DNA of 49,033 bases from Fictibacillus nanhaiensis (GCF_023715445.1 NZ_JAMBOD010000013.1:1-49033), one strand, 5' to 3'. Shown: positions 8,456 through 17,003, counted from the first letter of the stretch. Program-made: numbers and translations. Notes: generated by a model not told the origin, from the sequence alone.

Positions 8456-9016
8456 ATGATGAATAGACTCGTAATTATGACAGTCGGCAAAACACATAGT
8501 GGAAAGACTACATTTGCCAAAGCTTTAGAAAAAGAATTGCATAACTCAGTCGTGATCGACCAAGATAACCATGCTGAATTCTTACATACCTATTACCAGA
8601 CATTATTACCGAAGAACGGACCTAATCTAATTAAGTATGCTCTCACACAAACGATTGTTGAGTATGCAGTTAATGAAACGGATTGCCATCTAATCCTTTG
8701 TAACTCGAACCGAAGTCGAGCAGCTCGTATGAAGCGTCTCGAACATTATCACGAAAAAGGATTTACAAGTATACTAGTTGATTTCGATATTTCAGAGCAT
8801 ATTCTTAAAGAGAGGATTGCAAAAAGTAATCGAAGTACAACTATATTAAGAACGGCTTTAACTTTTGAGGAAGTGCTCACTCGCCAAGAGAAAGAGATCA
8901 ATAAAGATGTAATAGCTCCAATTAATGGTGAGGCGAATCATTTATTTGTTATCAACCACCCTGATGAAGTTCAATCTGTTATTCATAGAATCGTTAAAAT
9001 TGCTAGACCCTACTAG
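8456..9016 (+). CDS. P-loop kinase-like ATPase
   Basis: The product has 186 aa. The Walker A motif GKTHSGKTT is close to the N-terminus, and the hydrophobic strand HSVVIDQDNHAEF follows as in small-molecule kinases of the AAA_33/zeta-toxin-like group. LILCNSNRS may be the Walker B strand. The C-terminal half carries Arg-rich lid residues. The start at 8456 has AAGGA ten bases before; an ATG at 8429 overlaps the previous stop but has no well-spaced RBS. The likely activity is ATP-dependent phosphorylation of a small molecule. The substrate is unknown. A terminator follows directly. Confidence 0.7.
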   Translation: MMNRLVIMTVGKTHSGKTTFAKALEKELHNSVVIDQDNHAEFLHTYYQTLLPKNGPNLIKYALTQTIVEYAVNETDCHLILCNSNRSRAARMKRLEHYHEKGFTSILVDFDISEHILKERIAKSNRSTTILRTALTFEEVLTRQEKEINKDVIAPINGEANHLFVINHPDEVQSVIHRIVKIARPY

Positions 9017-9023
9017 TTTAATT

Positions 9024-9064
9024 AAAAGGTGCATTTCTTCATGAAGGAGAGTGTACCTTTTTAT
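9024..9064 (+). terminator. Terminator of the GTGCATTTCTTCAT type, copy 2
   Basis: AAAAGGTGCA pairs with TGTACCTTTT around a loop holding CTTCATGAAGG. It ends the kinase gene. Confidence 0.85.
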
Positions 9065-9124
9065 TTAGTAAAATTAACCTTCTTCTAATGATTTCCGAAA
9101 ATAAAGAAGAGGTTTTAATTTTTT

Positions 9125-9150
9125 TGTAACCTTTTTCATTTTCGTTTGTC
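9125..9150 (+). promoter_or_regulatory. Candidate ECF-type promoter
   Basis: TGTAACC (from 9125) and GTC at 9148-9150, 17 bases after the AAC, resemble the -35 AAC and -10 GTC elements of ECF sigma promoters. The site sits 26 bases before an ECF sigma gene, which fits autoregulation. Similarity only. Confidence 0.4.
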
Positions 9151-9175
9151 ATTATCAGTGGGAGGAGAGAAGAAC

Positions 9176-9663
9176 ATGGAAGATCCGCTTGAAGAGATGT
9201 ATCAGGCATATAAAGAACCCATCTTCCGTTATCTCCGCAATATGTGCCGAAGCCGTACGATTGCTGAGGAATTAACGCATGATACATTCATTAAGGCTTT
9301 CAAGGGATATGGCCGTTTTCGTGGTGAGTCCTCTCTGAAAACGTGGCTTTTTAAATCGCGAGGAATACTTATTTGAATGAAGCGGGTAAATTTTCACGGA
9401 AGAATGAGATTCCTTTTGCAGAACCTGAACTTCAATCACAGGGCACGACCCGGAATATAGAAGCAGAAATGATGATAAAGCAAACCCTTCAAAGGCTAAC
9501 AGAAAAAGAGAGATCGCTGCTGGTTTTAAGAGAACAAGGTTTTTCACTCAACGAGATGGCAGAGATTCTAAACCAGACGGAAGGAAACATAAAGGTCGGC
9601 ATTCATCGGGCAAAAAAGAAGTTCAAGGAATTTTATCTCGAAGGAGAGGAGGGAAGAAGATGA
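9176..9663 (+). pseudogene. ECF sigma factor broken by a one-base frameshift
   Basis: ATG 9176 follows GGGAGGAGAG and starts a normal ECF sigma: region 2 with EPIFRYLRNMC and AEELTHDTFIKAFKGYGRFR, then SSLKTWLF. At AAA 9353-9355 the frame goes wrong and stops at TGA 9374-9376. Reading one base back from there restores IARNTYLNEAGKF, which is what the family has at this point. The frame then stays open through region 4 (TEKERSLLVLREQGFSLNEM, then GNIKVGIHRAKKKF) to 9663. Together the parts give about 162 aa, the usual ECF length. The lesion looks like loss of one A in the run after TTTTT. The anti-sigma gene downstream is intact. I saw no slippery heptamer in the right frame, so mutation or sequencing error is more likely than programmed shifting. 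Confidence 0.8.
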
Positions 9664-11102
9664 AAATTGATTGTAGTCTTGTAGAAGATCTGTATCCATT
9701 ATATGAAGAAAATGAATTAAAGCCGGAAAACAGGCATGCAGTGGAAGAGCATTTAAAGGGATGCAGCCAATGCAATGAGTTGTATCAGAATGGCAGCGGA
9801 TTTTCAGATGTAACTTTTTTTTCCGAAAAAGAGGAAGAAAAACTGCCGAAGGAATTGGATGACCGGATCAGGCTGAACTTTCGATTGAGACGAATGAAAG
9901 TAATTGCCCTACTTCTTGCAGCAATAATTATCGTTACGGGAATTAACCGATATGCTGCAAACCGTGAGCAAGTAGCTACCCTGTTAAACGGGATGTATTT
10001 ATATAGTGAAACGCTGAACGGAATAGCAAAAAATCCATATGATTCAAACAGTGAATTCTTATCTTCTTCCATTGACGTTATTATTGATCTGGACAACGAA
10101 TTGAATTGGTTCGAAAGAAATTCATTTAACAATACCTCTTACCATCTTTTTGTAAATACACAGGTTCTTGATGAAATGCTCTATAGTTTAAAAGAACGAA
10201 AAAGTCAGGGGCTGCAGGATGAAACAGATGTGAAGGCAATCGAACTGTTGAAAAAGCATTCTAATACATTATTTCAGCACGTCAGAAGCGAGTATGATAG
10301 CTTCCATCATGGCTATAGTTCTTACTTAGAGATTCTGGATATTGATGAGATAGGAGAACCGATTAACAAAATAGAGGAGCTCGCTTACTTTTATAACACC
10401 TATCATAAGCTGCCTTCTGAGATGAAACTGTTGGATGAGAAGGAGTTGAAGAAGAAAATTAGAACAGTATTCAAAGCAGAGGATGGCAAGGTAAAACTAG
10501 ATAAGACTACTAATGATGCTCCTGGTGTTTATCGTTTTGAAATCAATGGCATTCATGGTGTGATTAATGGGTATTCTGGAATAATTTTTCAGGCGGATAA
10601 TAGCTCATTGAGATTAATTGATAAAAAGCCTAAAGATAAGAAAGAAGTTATGGAAAAGGCAAAACAATTACTTAAGAAAATATACGGGAAAAACGCAAAC
10701 TTTGAAATATGGCATGAAAATATTGGCGGACAGCCAAGCATCTACAGATTCAGGTTTGTTCCTCTTGCCGGAGAATATAGACTGCACTTTCAGTTATCTG
10801 ATCCGTACTACATTCAATTTGATGCGGGAACGGGTAAATTCAGCACATTTTCAGCAAAGAGACCTATGATAACAAACGAATTTTTCTTAAAAGAATATAA
10901 GGAAGTGCTTACTCCAGAAGCAATTGAAACCAAGGCCGAACAGATTTCAGGTATCAAAGGTAAATCAATAGGAAAGGGCATAATTTATTCCACCGTAACT
11001 GCCGACTACGTACTTGTCCATATTTTTGAAGGTCAGGAAAATTGGGTTTATATCAATGCCGAGACTGGTATTGTTGAAAGGTCTTATATTTCTGACTATT
11101 AA
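9660..11102 (+). CDS. Zinc-binding anti-sigma factor, membrane-anchored
   Basis: The 480-aa protein has the zinc-associated anti-sigma signature HLKGCSQC (His31, Cys35, Cys38; HxxxCxxC) at its N-terminus. A single membrane helix at about residues 80-96 and a large extracellular part follow. The family binds and silences the partner ECF sigma in the cytoplasm and releases it when the outer part senses stress. The start overlaps the end of the sigma frame by four bases, so the two are coupled. The outer domain (about 380 residues) ends in repeats resembling YcdB/PepSY modules (KAKQLLKKIYGKNANF, VYINAETGIVE). The anti-sigma is intact although its sigma is frameshifted. Confidence 0.8.
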   Translation: MKIDCSLVEDLYPLYEENELKPENRHAVEEHLKGCSQCNELYQNGSGFSDVTFFSEKEEEKLPKELDDRIRLNFRLRRMKVIALLLAAIIIVTGINRYAANREQVATLLNGMYLYSETLNGIAKNPYDSNSEFLSSSIDVIIDLDNELNWFERNSFNNTSYHLFVNTQVLDEMLYSLKERKSQGLQDETDVKAIELLKKHSNTLFQHVRSEYDSFHHGYSSYLEILDIDEIGEPINKIEELAYFYNTYHKLPSEMKLLDEKELKKKIRTVFKAEDGKVKLDKTTNDAPGVYRFEINGIHGVINGYSGIIFQADNSSLRLIDKKPKDKKEVMEKAKQLLKKIYGKNANFEIWHENIGGQPSIYRFRFVPLAGEYRLHFQLSDPYYIQFDAGTGKFSTFSAKRPMITNEFFLKEYKEVLTPEAIETKAEQISGIKGKSIGKGIIYSTVTADYVLVHIFEGQENWVYINAETGIVERSYISDY

Positions 11103-11156
11103 CTTAAAACTATTGATCAAATTGTCGAGCCAATAGAAGCTTCATTTTTATTCCAT

Positions 11157-11199
11157 TAAAGGGTGCATTTCTTCAATAAGATGAAGTGTACTCTTTTTA
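11157..11199 (+). terminator. Terminator of the GTGCATTTCTTCAT type, copy 3
   Basis: AAAGGGTGCATTTCTTCA pairs imperfectly with TGAAGTGTACTCTTT, followed by T-rich sequence. It ends the sigma/anti-sigma unit. Confidence 0.75.
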
Positions 11200-11228
11200 T
11201 AGCAAAAATGAGAGTGTTGTATCTATTA

Positions 11229-11261
11229 AACACCTAAAAAGGAAGGTGTTACCATTTTTTT
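11229..11261 (+). terminator. Second hairpin with T run, terminator or attenuator
   Basis: AACACCT (11229-11235) pairs with AGGTGTT (11244-11250) and is followed by ACCA and seven T. It stands 194 bases before the sigma gene at 11455 and could act as a leader attenuator if the promoter lies upstream. The rest of the 11103-11454 gap is AT-rich. I saw no further gene in it. Confidence 0.45.
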
Positions 11262-11454
11262 GTCGAAGTTTGTAACATTGAAAAAGTAGATTATTAATTG
11301 TAACTAAATCTACAAATTGCACTATATAAATCTCCGATTCTACTCAAAATAATCTATGAGTTTAAAGAAGATATAATATTTTTTTTAGTTTTTGATAGAT
11401 TTTTGTTTCTAGATGCATCTCTAGTATTGGAGGTGTTGAAAGGAGTCTTTTTTT

Positions 11455-12228
11455 ATGACAGGAACTCTGACTAAAGGAAGAGAGCAAACTTTTATTAACA
11501 AGCGAGATGAAAAATCTGAGTCTCGTATTCAAAAGATGGAAAAAGAAAAGTTGGTTGATCAGGCGAGGAGTGGGGATCAAGAAGCCTTCAATGAACTGGT
11601 GAGGTTACATCGTGCAAAGGCTCATGGGTGGGCGTATTCTGTCACTAAGGATACCTTTTTAGCTGAAGACATCGTTCAAGAAGCGTTGTACCGGGCTTTT
11701 ATAAAGATCGGCACACTTATAGAGACTAGCAGGTTTACTCCCTGGCTCAAACAGATCGTACGTAATCAAGCTTACATGAAAGTACGAAGTGCCAGCTATC
11801 GAATGGAGAGTTCAATAACTTCACTAACTGCAGGAAACGAGAGTAAGCTCTCACCGTCATCGGTGGACTGGACGGAAATTGACCAAATCTTATATTTTAT
11901 TTCGTCTTCCGCTTCTAAGAGGTCAAAAGAAGATAACCCCGAAGAACATGTGATGCGGTTAAGCGTGGTGGAGGGGATTTGTACTTTATTGAAGTGCCTG
12001 ACCAAACGAGAAAAAGCATATTTTGAAGCGTATTTCTTTGAGGATCTTCCTCCGCTTGAAATTGCTAAGCTCTTCAATACGAACAAAGCAAATGTGTATA
12101 ATACCATTTCCCGCTCTAGGGTAAAAGTACAAAAAGAAAGACTTCGTATCACGATCAATCAATATGTACAGAGAAAGACTGAACTTGGTACTTGTAAACG
12201 AAAGGTCCTTTTGAAGCCAGAGATCTAG
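11455..12228 (+). CDS. Sigma-70 family (ECF-like) RNA polymerase sigma factor
   Basis: The 257-aa sigma factor starts at ATG 11455 behind GAAAGGAGTC. A polar N-terminal extension of 27 residues precedes the usual start of the sigma fold (KLVDQARSGDQEAFNELVRL). Region 2 includes AEDIVQEALYRAF. A linker of about 60 residues, longer than usual, follows. Region 4 (TKREKAYFEAYFFEDLPPLE with IAKLFNTNKANVYNTISRSR) has a good helix-turn-helix. It directs RNA polymerase to a small set of promoters, probably including its own. No anti-sigma gene is next to it; instead it heads a tight five-gene run with ligand-binding proteins. Confidence 0.8.
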   Translation: MTGTLTKGREQTFINKRDEKSESRIQKMEKEKLVDQARSGDQEAFNELVRLHRAKAHGWAYSVTKDTFLAEDIVQEALYRAFIKIGTLIETSRFTPWLKQIVRNQAYMKVRSASYRMESSITSLTAGNESKLSPSSVDWTEIDQILYFISSSASKRSKEDNPEEHVMRLSVVEGICTLLKCLTKREKAYFEAYFFEDLPPLEIAKLFNTNKANVYNTISRSRVKVQKERLRITINQYVQRKTELGTCKRKVLLKPEI

Positions 12229-12240
12229 GAGGAATAACTG

Positions 12241-13251
12241 TTGGAACGTAAGTATAAAGACAAAGAGGAGTGTTGGTTAAGAACGCAGACTTCAGCAGCA
12301 GCGGCGCTTCACGGAGCGATCAAATACACAGATAAGAAGCATCTGAATCTTGTTGATGTCATGGGGATTTCAGGTCATGCTTTTCGCATTAACATCGATC
12401 CAAAAGAAATCAACGTAGCTGGACCGACTGCAATACCTGGAGGATACATCTTACGAAAGAACTTATGTAACTTAGGCTTTACGAGCAACCTCGCAGACTC
12501 TCTAGCACCGGTGCAACCTAAAAAGTTAGAAGAGACCATCGAACTCATTCAAGAATCTGTCGATAGAGGGATACCAGCGATCGTATTCGATATGTTCACA
12601 CCAGAGTTTGGATTAATCTATGGCTATGATGACGATAAAAAAGTGTTTTATGCCAAGGATTGTTCAAAAGATGGAGAAGTCACTTATGAAAATTTTGCAG
12701 ATGTAAACGGTGTTCTCTATACAACTACAATTGGCGAGAGTCTTCCTCACTCTAAATACGAGATGCTTCGGATGAGTCTAGATACAATCTTAGATCATGC
12801 CCATGGAAGAGAGTGGCAGCATGTCTTAGAAGGTAAGTACATCATCGGATTAAAAGCGTATGATGCTTGGATGGAGGTGTTGGAAAATGGAAATGCCGAC
12901 CCGCACGGTAACGCCTTTAATGCACTTGTAGTATCTGATGCAAGAGAGTTTGCGATGAAGTTCTTGCACGACCTTACAATAAAATGGGACGGTACGAACA
13001 TAGTGGAGCGAGGTGTCAGAAAGTTCGCGTCAGACGCACTGAAACATTACGCAATAGTCGTCGATTCACTTGTTGAACTTCGGGAATTGTTTCCTTTTCC
13101 AGATGGTGGTGAGCCGTCAAAGGAAGAAAATGCAAGTATCGCTGTCCACCTCTTAAGCAAAGCAAAAGAAGCTGAAACAGAAGGGGTGAAGTGTTTAGAG
13201 ACACTACATAACTTTATGAAGAACTATTATGCAGAGAAGTGGATCAATTAA
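12241..13251 (+). CDS. BtrH N-terminal-like / papain-fold protein
   Basis: The TTG at 12241 is used because TAGGAGGAAT lies right before it, overlapping the sigma stop. The 336-aa protein has an N-terminal ECWLRTQTSAAAALHG helix with Cys12 and a central GLIYGYDDDKKVFYAKDCS strand pair. This is the layout of the BtrH_N/C39-like papain fold, in which the Cys and a later GxD strand flank the active site. The C-terminal 130 residues are helical. In butirosin synthesis BtrH moves an acyl group from a carrier protein; whether this protein does similar chemistry cannot be said. The spacing to the neighbours (12 and 15 bases) puts it in the sigma-led operon. The assignment is by pattern, not certain. 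Confidence 0.5.
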   Translation: MERKYKDKEECWLRTQTSAAAALHGAIKYTDKKHLNLVDVMGISGHAFRINIDPKEINVAGPTAIPGGYILRKNLCNLGFTSNLADSLAPVQPKKLEETIELIQESVDRGIPAIVFDMFTPEFGLIYGYDDDKKVFYAKDCSKDGEVTYENFADVNGVLYTTTIGESLPHSKYEMLRMSLDTILDHAHGREWQHVLEGKYIIGLKAYDAWMEVLENGNADPHGNAFNALVVSDAREFAMKFLHDLTIKWDGTNIVERGVRKFASDALKHYAIVVDSLVELRELFPFPDGGEPSKEENASIAVHLLSKAKEAETEGVKCLETLHNFMKNYYAEKWIN

Positions 13252-13266
13252 TTTAGGAGGAATCAT

Positions 13267-13743
13267 ATGAAGCTTCAGTTGTTACAGAACATATCAGTGA
13301 AAGAGGTTAGAGAACTCAAGCTTGTTGGGTTTAGAGTACTATGTCAAGGCGATCAATACAAAGACGAGATTCCTAAAGCAGCAAAATCCTTGGAGAATCG
13401 GACAATAGAGATTAAACACCTGTTGAACAAAGGTATTCAGTTTGGAGCTTTTTTCGTTGACACGAAAAAAGAAGAAGAAGATGGATATTGGGTCTGTGTG
13501 GAAGTGAAAAAGTTTGAAGATATTCCAAAAGACATGGTCACGATAATGATTCCATCTCAAAGGTATGCTGCAGCGAACTTTCGAGGATCAAATCAACAAA
13601 TTTTTGAAGCATATGATGAATTGCATCAATGGGCTGAGAATAACGGCCATAAAAGGGTAAAGAACACCTGGCACGTCGAGATTTTCCAATCTTGGGAAGA
13701 TCCGAATAACCTTAAGGTGGAGTTGCTGGATACTGTGGAATAA
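13267..13743 (+). CDS. GyrI-like small-molecule-binding domain protein
   Basis: The 158-aa stand-alone effector-binding domain follows AGGAGGAATCAT. The fold is suggested by the N-terminal strand VRELKLVGFRVLCQG, the central FGAFFVDTKKEEEDGYWVCV with its conserved Trp and Val, and VTIMIPSQRYAAANFRGSNQ, the block that precedes the last helix in AraC_E_bind/GyrI domains. The C-terminal WHVEIFQSWE ends the sheet. Members bind hydrophobic or cationic drugs. Without a DNA-binding domain it would bind or sequester a ligand, or hydrolyse one as some GyrI-like proteins do. It is the first of two such genes in this operon. Confidence 0.7.
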   Translation: MKLQLLQNISVKEVRELKLVGFRVLCQGDQYKDEIPKAAKSLENRTIEIKHLLNKGIQFGAFFVDTKKEEEDGYWVCVEVKKFEDIPKDMVTIMIPSQRYAAANFRGSNQQIFEAYDELHQWAENNGHKRVKNTWHVEIFQSWEDPNNLKVELLDTVE

Positions 13744-13771
13744 AGCTGATATTAAAGCGAGGTAGATGTAA

Positions 13772-14191
13772 ATGAGAGAAAAGTTACAAAGAGTGGGTAC
13801 AACGTATATTCCAGTTACGGACATTGAAAGCTCCAAAGATTGGTATGTTGAAAAACTAGGTGCAGAGTTAAGCTATATAGATGAAGATAAGGCGATACTT
13901 AACCTAGCAGATCAGAGCTTTTTTTTAGTTAGATCACACCGAGGTCAAACTTCTAACTTTAAGGATATATACGGGGAAGAGCGTTTCTCGTTAACGTTTG
14001 AAGTAAACGGGATAGGAGCGCTAGAGCACATTCACTTGGATTTTATTAAAAAAGAGATAATCGTTGGGAAAATCGAAAACAGAGGTCATGAAGGAAGGAA
14101 TTTTGTTTTTCAGGATCCAGATGGAAACAAATTCGATATATGGAGTGAGTTGAGCTCGAAATTTAAAGAGTTACACATGATCACACCATAG
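13772..14191 (+). CDS. VOC (glyoxalase/bleomycin-resistance fold) protein
   Basis: This is a 139-aa, one-module VOC protein. ATG 13772 follows GCGAGGT at good spacing. The pattern TYIPVTDIESSKDWYVEKLG at the N-terminus and FVFQDPDGNKFDIWSE at the C-terminus are the standard metal-binding and closing strands of the family. The position usually held by the C-terminal Glu ligand is present (DIWSE). Members include dioxygenases, lyases and drug-binding resistance proteins. In this operon, between two GyrI-like genes, a small-molecule binding or detoxifying role is the natural inference. Confidence 0.75.
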   Translation: MREKLQRVGTTYIPVTDIESSKDWYVEKLGAELSYIDEDKAILNLADQSFFLVRSHRGQTSNFKDIYGEERFSLTFEVNGIGALEHIHLDFIKKEIIVGKIENRGHEGRNFVFQDPDGNKFDIWSELSSKFKELHMITP

Positions 14192-14244
14192 ATAGTCCAA
14201 GAAGAAATGAAATTTAAAGTTATTTTGGAAAGGAAGTTCATGAG

Positions 14245-14730
14245 ATGGTTAATAGAAGGATAAAAAAAGTATTTAAATTAGTGGGGATGAAGAACAAAGG
14301 CGCATACAGCAACTACGAAAATGAGGTTCCCATGAACGCTCAAAGATTCATGAGCAGAATTAATGAAATAAAGAACCACTCAGGGATAGAGGTTTCGATA
14401 TTCGAACCGAAAAAAAGCGGAAATCATAAAGAAGGACACTATTATGTTGGGGTCCTAGTAGAGGATAAGATAGAAAAAGTTCCATCTGGTATGGAGTATC
14501 TAGAAATAACGGGTGAATTTGTTTCAACAAGAGGAAGTATGAACTTTGTTGCTGATCTTCACGCTTCATTACTAAAATGGTCTAAAGAACAAGGATTTCT
14601 CCCAACACAGGAATCCTATTTTATAGAGACTTATCATCCATGTGAGGAGGGAGAAGAAGTTGAGATTTACATACCAATAATTAGGTCAACCGAAACCAAT
14701 AATAGCAAAGAAGGGCACATAGTCATATAA
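14245..14730 (+). CDS. Second GyrI-like small-molecule-binding domain protein
   Basis: The 161-aa product has the same layout as the gene at 13267: N-terminal strand VFKLVGMKNKGAYSN, central HYYVGVLVEDKIEKVPSGME, then YLEITGEFVSTRGSMN before a helix, and ESYFIETYHPCEEGEEVEIY at the end. Sequence identity to the first copy is low, so it is an old paralogue or a separate recruit. ATG 14245 has GGAAAGGAAG upstream; an ATG at 14240 is in another frame. It closes the operon; a hairpin follows at 14844. Confidence 0.65.
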   Translation: MVNRRIKKVFKLVGMKNKGAYSNYENEVPMNAQRFMSRINEIKNHSGIEVSIFEPKKSGNHKEGHYYVGVLVEDKIEKVPSGMEYLEITGEFVSTRGSMNFVADLHASLLKWSKEQGFLPTQESYFIETYHPCEEGEEVEIYIPIIRSTETNNSKEGHIVI

Positions 14731-14843
14731 TGCGGTCTCCTGTTGACTTTTGTTTTAATCAATTAGAAGACTTTTATTTTAATCTTCCAAAGGAAAAAGG
14801 TAATAGGGGTGAAAAAGTGCATATTGAGCCTGAATGACATAAG

Positions 14844-14876
14844 AAACGTCCTGTAAATTGACACAGGGCGTTTTCG
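14844..14876 (+). terminator. Terminator after the sigma-led operon
   Basis: AAACGTCCTGT pairs with ACAGGGCGTTT (one G-T pair), followed by T-rich sequence. It lies 114 bases past the last gene; nothing coding was seen in between. Confidence 0.75.
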
Positions 14877-14947
14877 CTTTATAATAATTGACATAAATTA
14901 TGCAGATTTTTATTAGAAGTCCAATAACAAATGGTTAGGAGAATGGG

Positions 14948-15646
14948 ATGAAAAAAGTAGCGGTTTGCTGGAGTGGCGGGAAAGACAGTTGTCTGGCTTT
15001 ACATAAGTTGATACAAGAAAATCATGAAGTCGTTTGTTTGATCTCCATGATATCTGAAGAGCATGCTCGCAATCACGCACATGGCATTCCATTAGAGATA
15101 TTAAGATTGCAAGCTGAAGCTTTGGGATTGCCATTGATTTTAGTAGATTCTGCAGGAGAATATGAACTATCGTTAAAGAAGTCCCTTATAGAGTTAAAAG
15201 AAAAATTCGGGGTGGAATCCATCGCTTTTGGGAGCTTGTATATGAAACAAGACCGCGAGTGGAACGGGCAAGTAGCCATTCAAGCAGGATTGGAACCACT
15301 GTTTCCGGTATGGATCAAACAGGATCAATCTTCAGAGCTGCTACATACTTTTATTTCATCAGGTTTTCAGTCTGTTGTTTGCCGAGCATCTTCTCATTAC
15401 CTTGACCAAACATGGACGGGCCGAGAGTTAGATTGGCGCTTTTATGAAGATATCCATCAGACAGGATGCTGCGTTATGGGAGAATTAGGTGAATACCATA
15501 CGTTTGTTTTGAATGGTCCTCTATTTAATAAGAAATTAGAAATTACGCAATTCGAAATCATATTGAACGAGGGTCTGTGGTCACTGGATATTCAGTCTTG
15601 CCTTTTAGTTGATAAAAGCAAAGAGGTTAAAACGCCTTTAGTTTAA
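14948..15646 (+). CDS. Dph6-like ATP pyrophosphatase (diphthine-ammonia ligase family)
   Basis: The 232-aa protein has the PP-loop SGGKDS at residues 9-14, right after VAVCW, and the family's downstream block GSLYMKQDREWN, which is close to the conserved GDI..EYQR site of DUF71/Dph6 proteins. In eukaryotes and archaea Dph6 amidates diphthine on EF2. Bacteria lack diphthamide, so the bacterial members have another, unknown amidation or adenylation target. The start at ATG 14948 follows TTAGGAGAATGGG. The gene stands alone, with its own terminator. Confidence 0.75.
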   Translation: MKKVAVCWSGGKDSCLALHKLIQENHEVVCLISMISEEHARNHAHGIPLEILRLQAEALGLPLILVDSAGEYELSLKKSLIELKEKFGVESIAFGSLYMKQDREWNGQVAIQAGLEPLFPVWIKQDQSSELLHTFISSGFQSVVCRASSHYLDQTWTGRELDWRFYEDIHQTGCCVMGELGEYHTFVLNGPLFNKKLEITQFEIILNEGLWSLDIQSCLLVDKSKEVKTPLV

Positions 15647-15683
15647 AAAAGTAATTATCTGTAATGGGATAGTTACTTTTTTA
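15645..15683 (+). terminator. Terminator after the Dph6-like gene
   Basis: AAAAAAGTAATTATC and GGATAGTTACTTTTTT form the hairpin and overlap the stop codon. It resembles the terminator at 4135-4177. Confidence 0.85.
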
Positions 15684-15832
15684 TTTGATTAGGAGAACAA
15701 TTAGCGGACTACTATATTACAATGTTTAATCCATCTAATAAATTGCTCATTATGACTTGTCCAAATTTTGCAGGTATTAAGTACTCCCGTATAGAAGAAT
15801 GATGAATAAGTTGTTGCGAGGGAGACAGTTGA

Positions 15833-16729
15833 ATGAAAGAAAAATTTTCGATCTTTTGGGACAGACTGGCCAATAAGGTGAATCCCATATGGGAAAGGAT
15901 GCAACAAAACAAAGATAAGATCTACTACGCAGTGATTATGCTGTTTTTTATCGTTGGTGTTATTTATGCTATAAAAGGATACTACTATCACCAATCGATA
16001 GCAGCAGTTAAAGATGGAAATGATCTTATCGAAAGAATATTCAGCCCCTTCATACTTGCAGTCTTAAGATTTGTCTTAGTGATGTTATTAGGCATTTTTG
16101 TAGCGATGAACCTTATTGCAAACCCGCTCAAACGCATAAAAGTAATGCAGTTTGAAGTGGAATTTGCAGAACTAGCAAAGGTTCAAGAAAAGCAGCTTAA
16201 CCAATTCCATTTTATCTCAAGTGTGTTAAGACAAAACGATTACTTTATAAAAAAATTTAAGAACTCAGATGATATCCCCTATGAACTAGTTTTAAGGGAG
16301 CTGCTTATGAAATATGAGGAGTTCTTTGACACTGAGCTTCAAATAAGCCTATCGACACAGGTATTAGAGTACCAGGAACAAAAAGACTCCTTCTTGTCTC
16401 CAGAATATAATCGATTGACCAACTTACTAATGAATGAACTCGATTCAGAAATTCTCACAAAGATCCACACTAGAAAGAAAATGTTTGGCGAAACAAACTT
16501 TATGCTTGCAGCTAGAAGAGAAATGGCTGGGGATTACATAGTCTTAATAGAAAGCAAAGATCACATTTTTACGGATTATGATAAAGAGGTGCTGAATGGT
16601 ATCTTCGAATATAGTAAAATGATTACAGATAGCATTATGCTATTATCTGTAAACGAACTTGATTTAGATGAGAATGGTCCATTAAAAGGAATAATTGTTA
16701 AAGCATCAGAGGAAATAGATGATAAATAG
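15833..16729 (+). CDS. Two-helix membrane protein with a large cytosolic C-terminal domain
   Basis: The 298-aa protein has ATG 15833 behind GCGAGGGAGA. Two membrane helices are clear (about residues 31-52 and 72-96). The rest, about 200 residues, is hydrophilic and likely cytosolic. It begins with a helix rich in Glu and Gln and may form a GAF-like sensor fold (FMLAARREMAGDYIVLIESK then FTDYDKEVLNGIFEYS). I do not recognise a named family. It could be a signal-transducing membrane protein. No partner kinase or cyclase domain is present. Confidence 0.65.
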   Translation: MKEKFSIFWDRLANKVNPIWERMQQNKDKIYYAVIMLFFIVGVIYAIKGYYYHQSIAAVKDGNDLIERIFSPFILAVLRFVLVMLLGIFVAMNLIANPLKRIKVMQFEVEFAELAKVQEKQLNQFHFISSVLRQNDYFIKKFKNSDDIPYELVLRELLMKYEEFFDTELQISLSTQVLEYQEQKDSFLSPEYNRLTNLLMNELDSEILTKIHTRKKMFGETNFMLAARREMAGDYIVLIESKDHIFTDYDKEVLNGIFEYSKMITDSIMLLSVNELDLDENGPLKGIIVKASEEIDDK

Positions 16730-16799
16730 TAGACTCGTCTGACCGTTTGCACCGGCTTGAAAATGGGTATAAAATAGATACAAAGGAGTGTGTATAACA

Positions 16800-17003
16800 A
16801 TGAAGACTTTATCTAAACCAGCTCCGCACTTAACAGGAAAACCTATGAAAAAAAAGAAGCTTACGAAAGAACAATATAGAGATATGTTATTACGCAACTA
16901 TGCGGAAAAAGATAACTTTGAATTTGATATCAATAAAGTAAACGTATCTAAAAACGACCCTGTTCTTAGTACGGTTAACAACATTCTGACGTCCATGAAA
17001 TAA
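16800..17003 (+). CDS. Small Lys-rich protein, paralogue of the convergent gene at 17011
   Basis: ATG 16800 has AAAGGAGTG at 16782-16790, so the protein has 67 aa. After a basic N-terminus with KPMKKKK it reads KLTKEQYRDMLLRNYAEKD, then NFEFDINKVNVSK and a short C-terminal helix. The stop lies at the foot of a terminator. The small minus-strand gene facing it, 17011-17175, has the same opening pattern (KLTKNQYKEQLLKRLSNYE), so the two are related. The family is unknown. Size and charge suggest a soluble or nucleic-acid-associated peptide, but no motif proves that. Confidence 0.65.
   Translation: MKTLSKPAPHLTGKPMKKKKLTKEQYRDMLLRNYAEKDNFEFDINKVNVSKNDPVLSTVNNILTSMK

Noticed and set aside
9340-9376. 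Programmed -1 frameshift in the ECF sigma gene
   Set aside because: The TTTAAAT string is not in the frame needed for slippage, and slipping earlier would meet a TAA.
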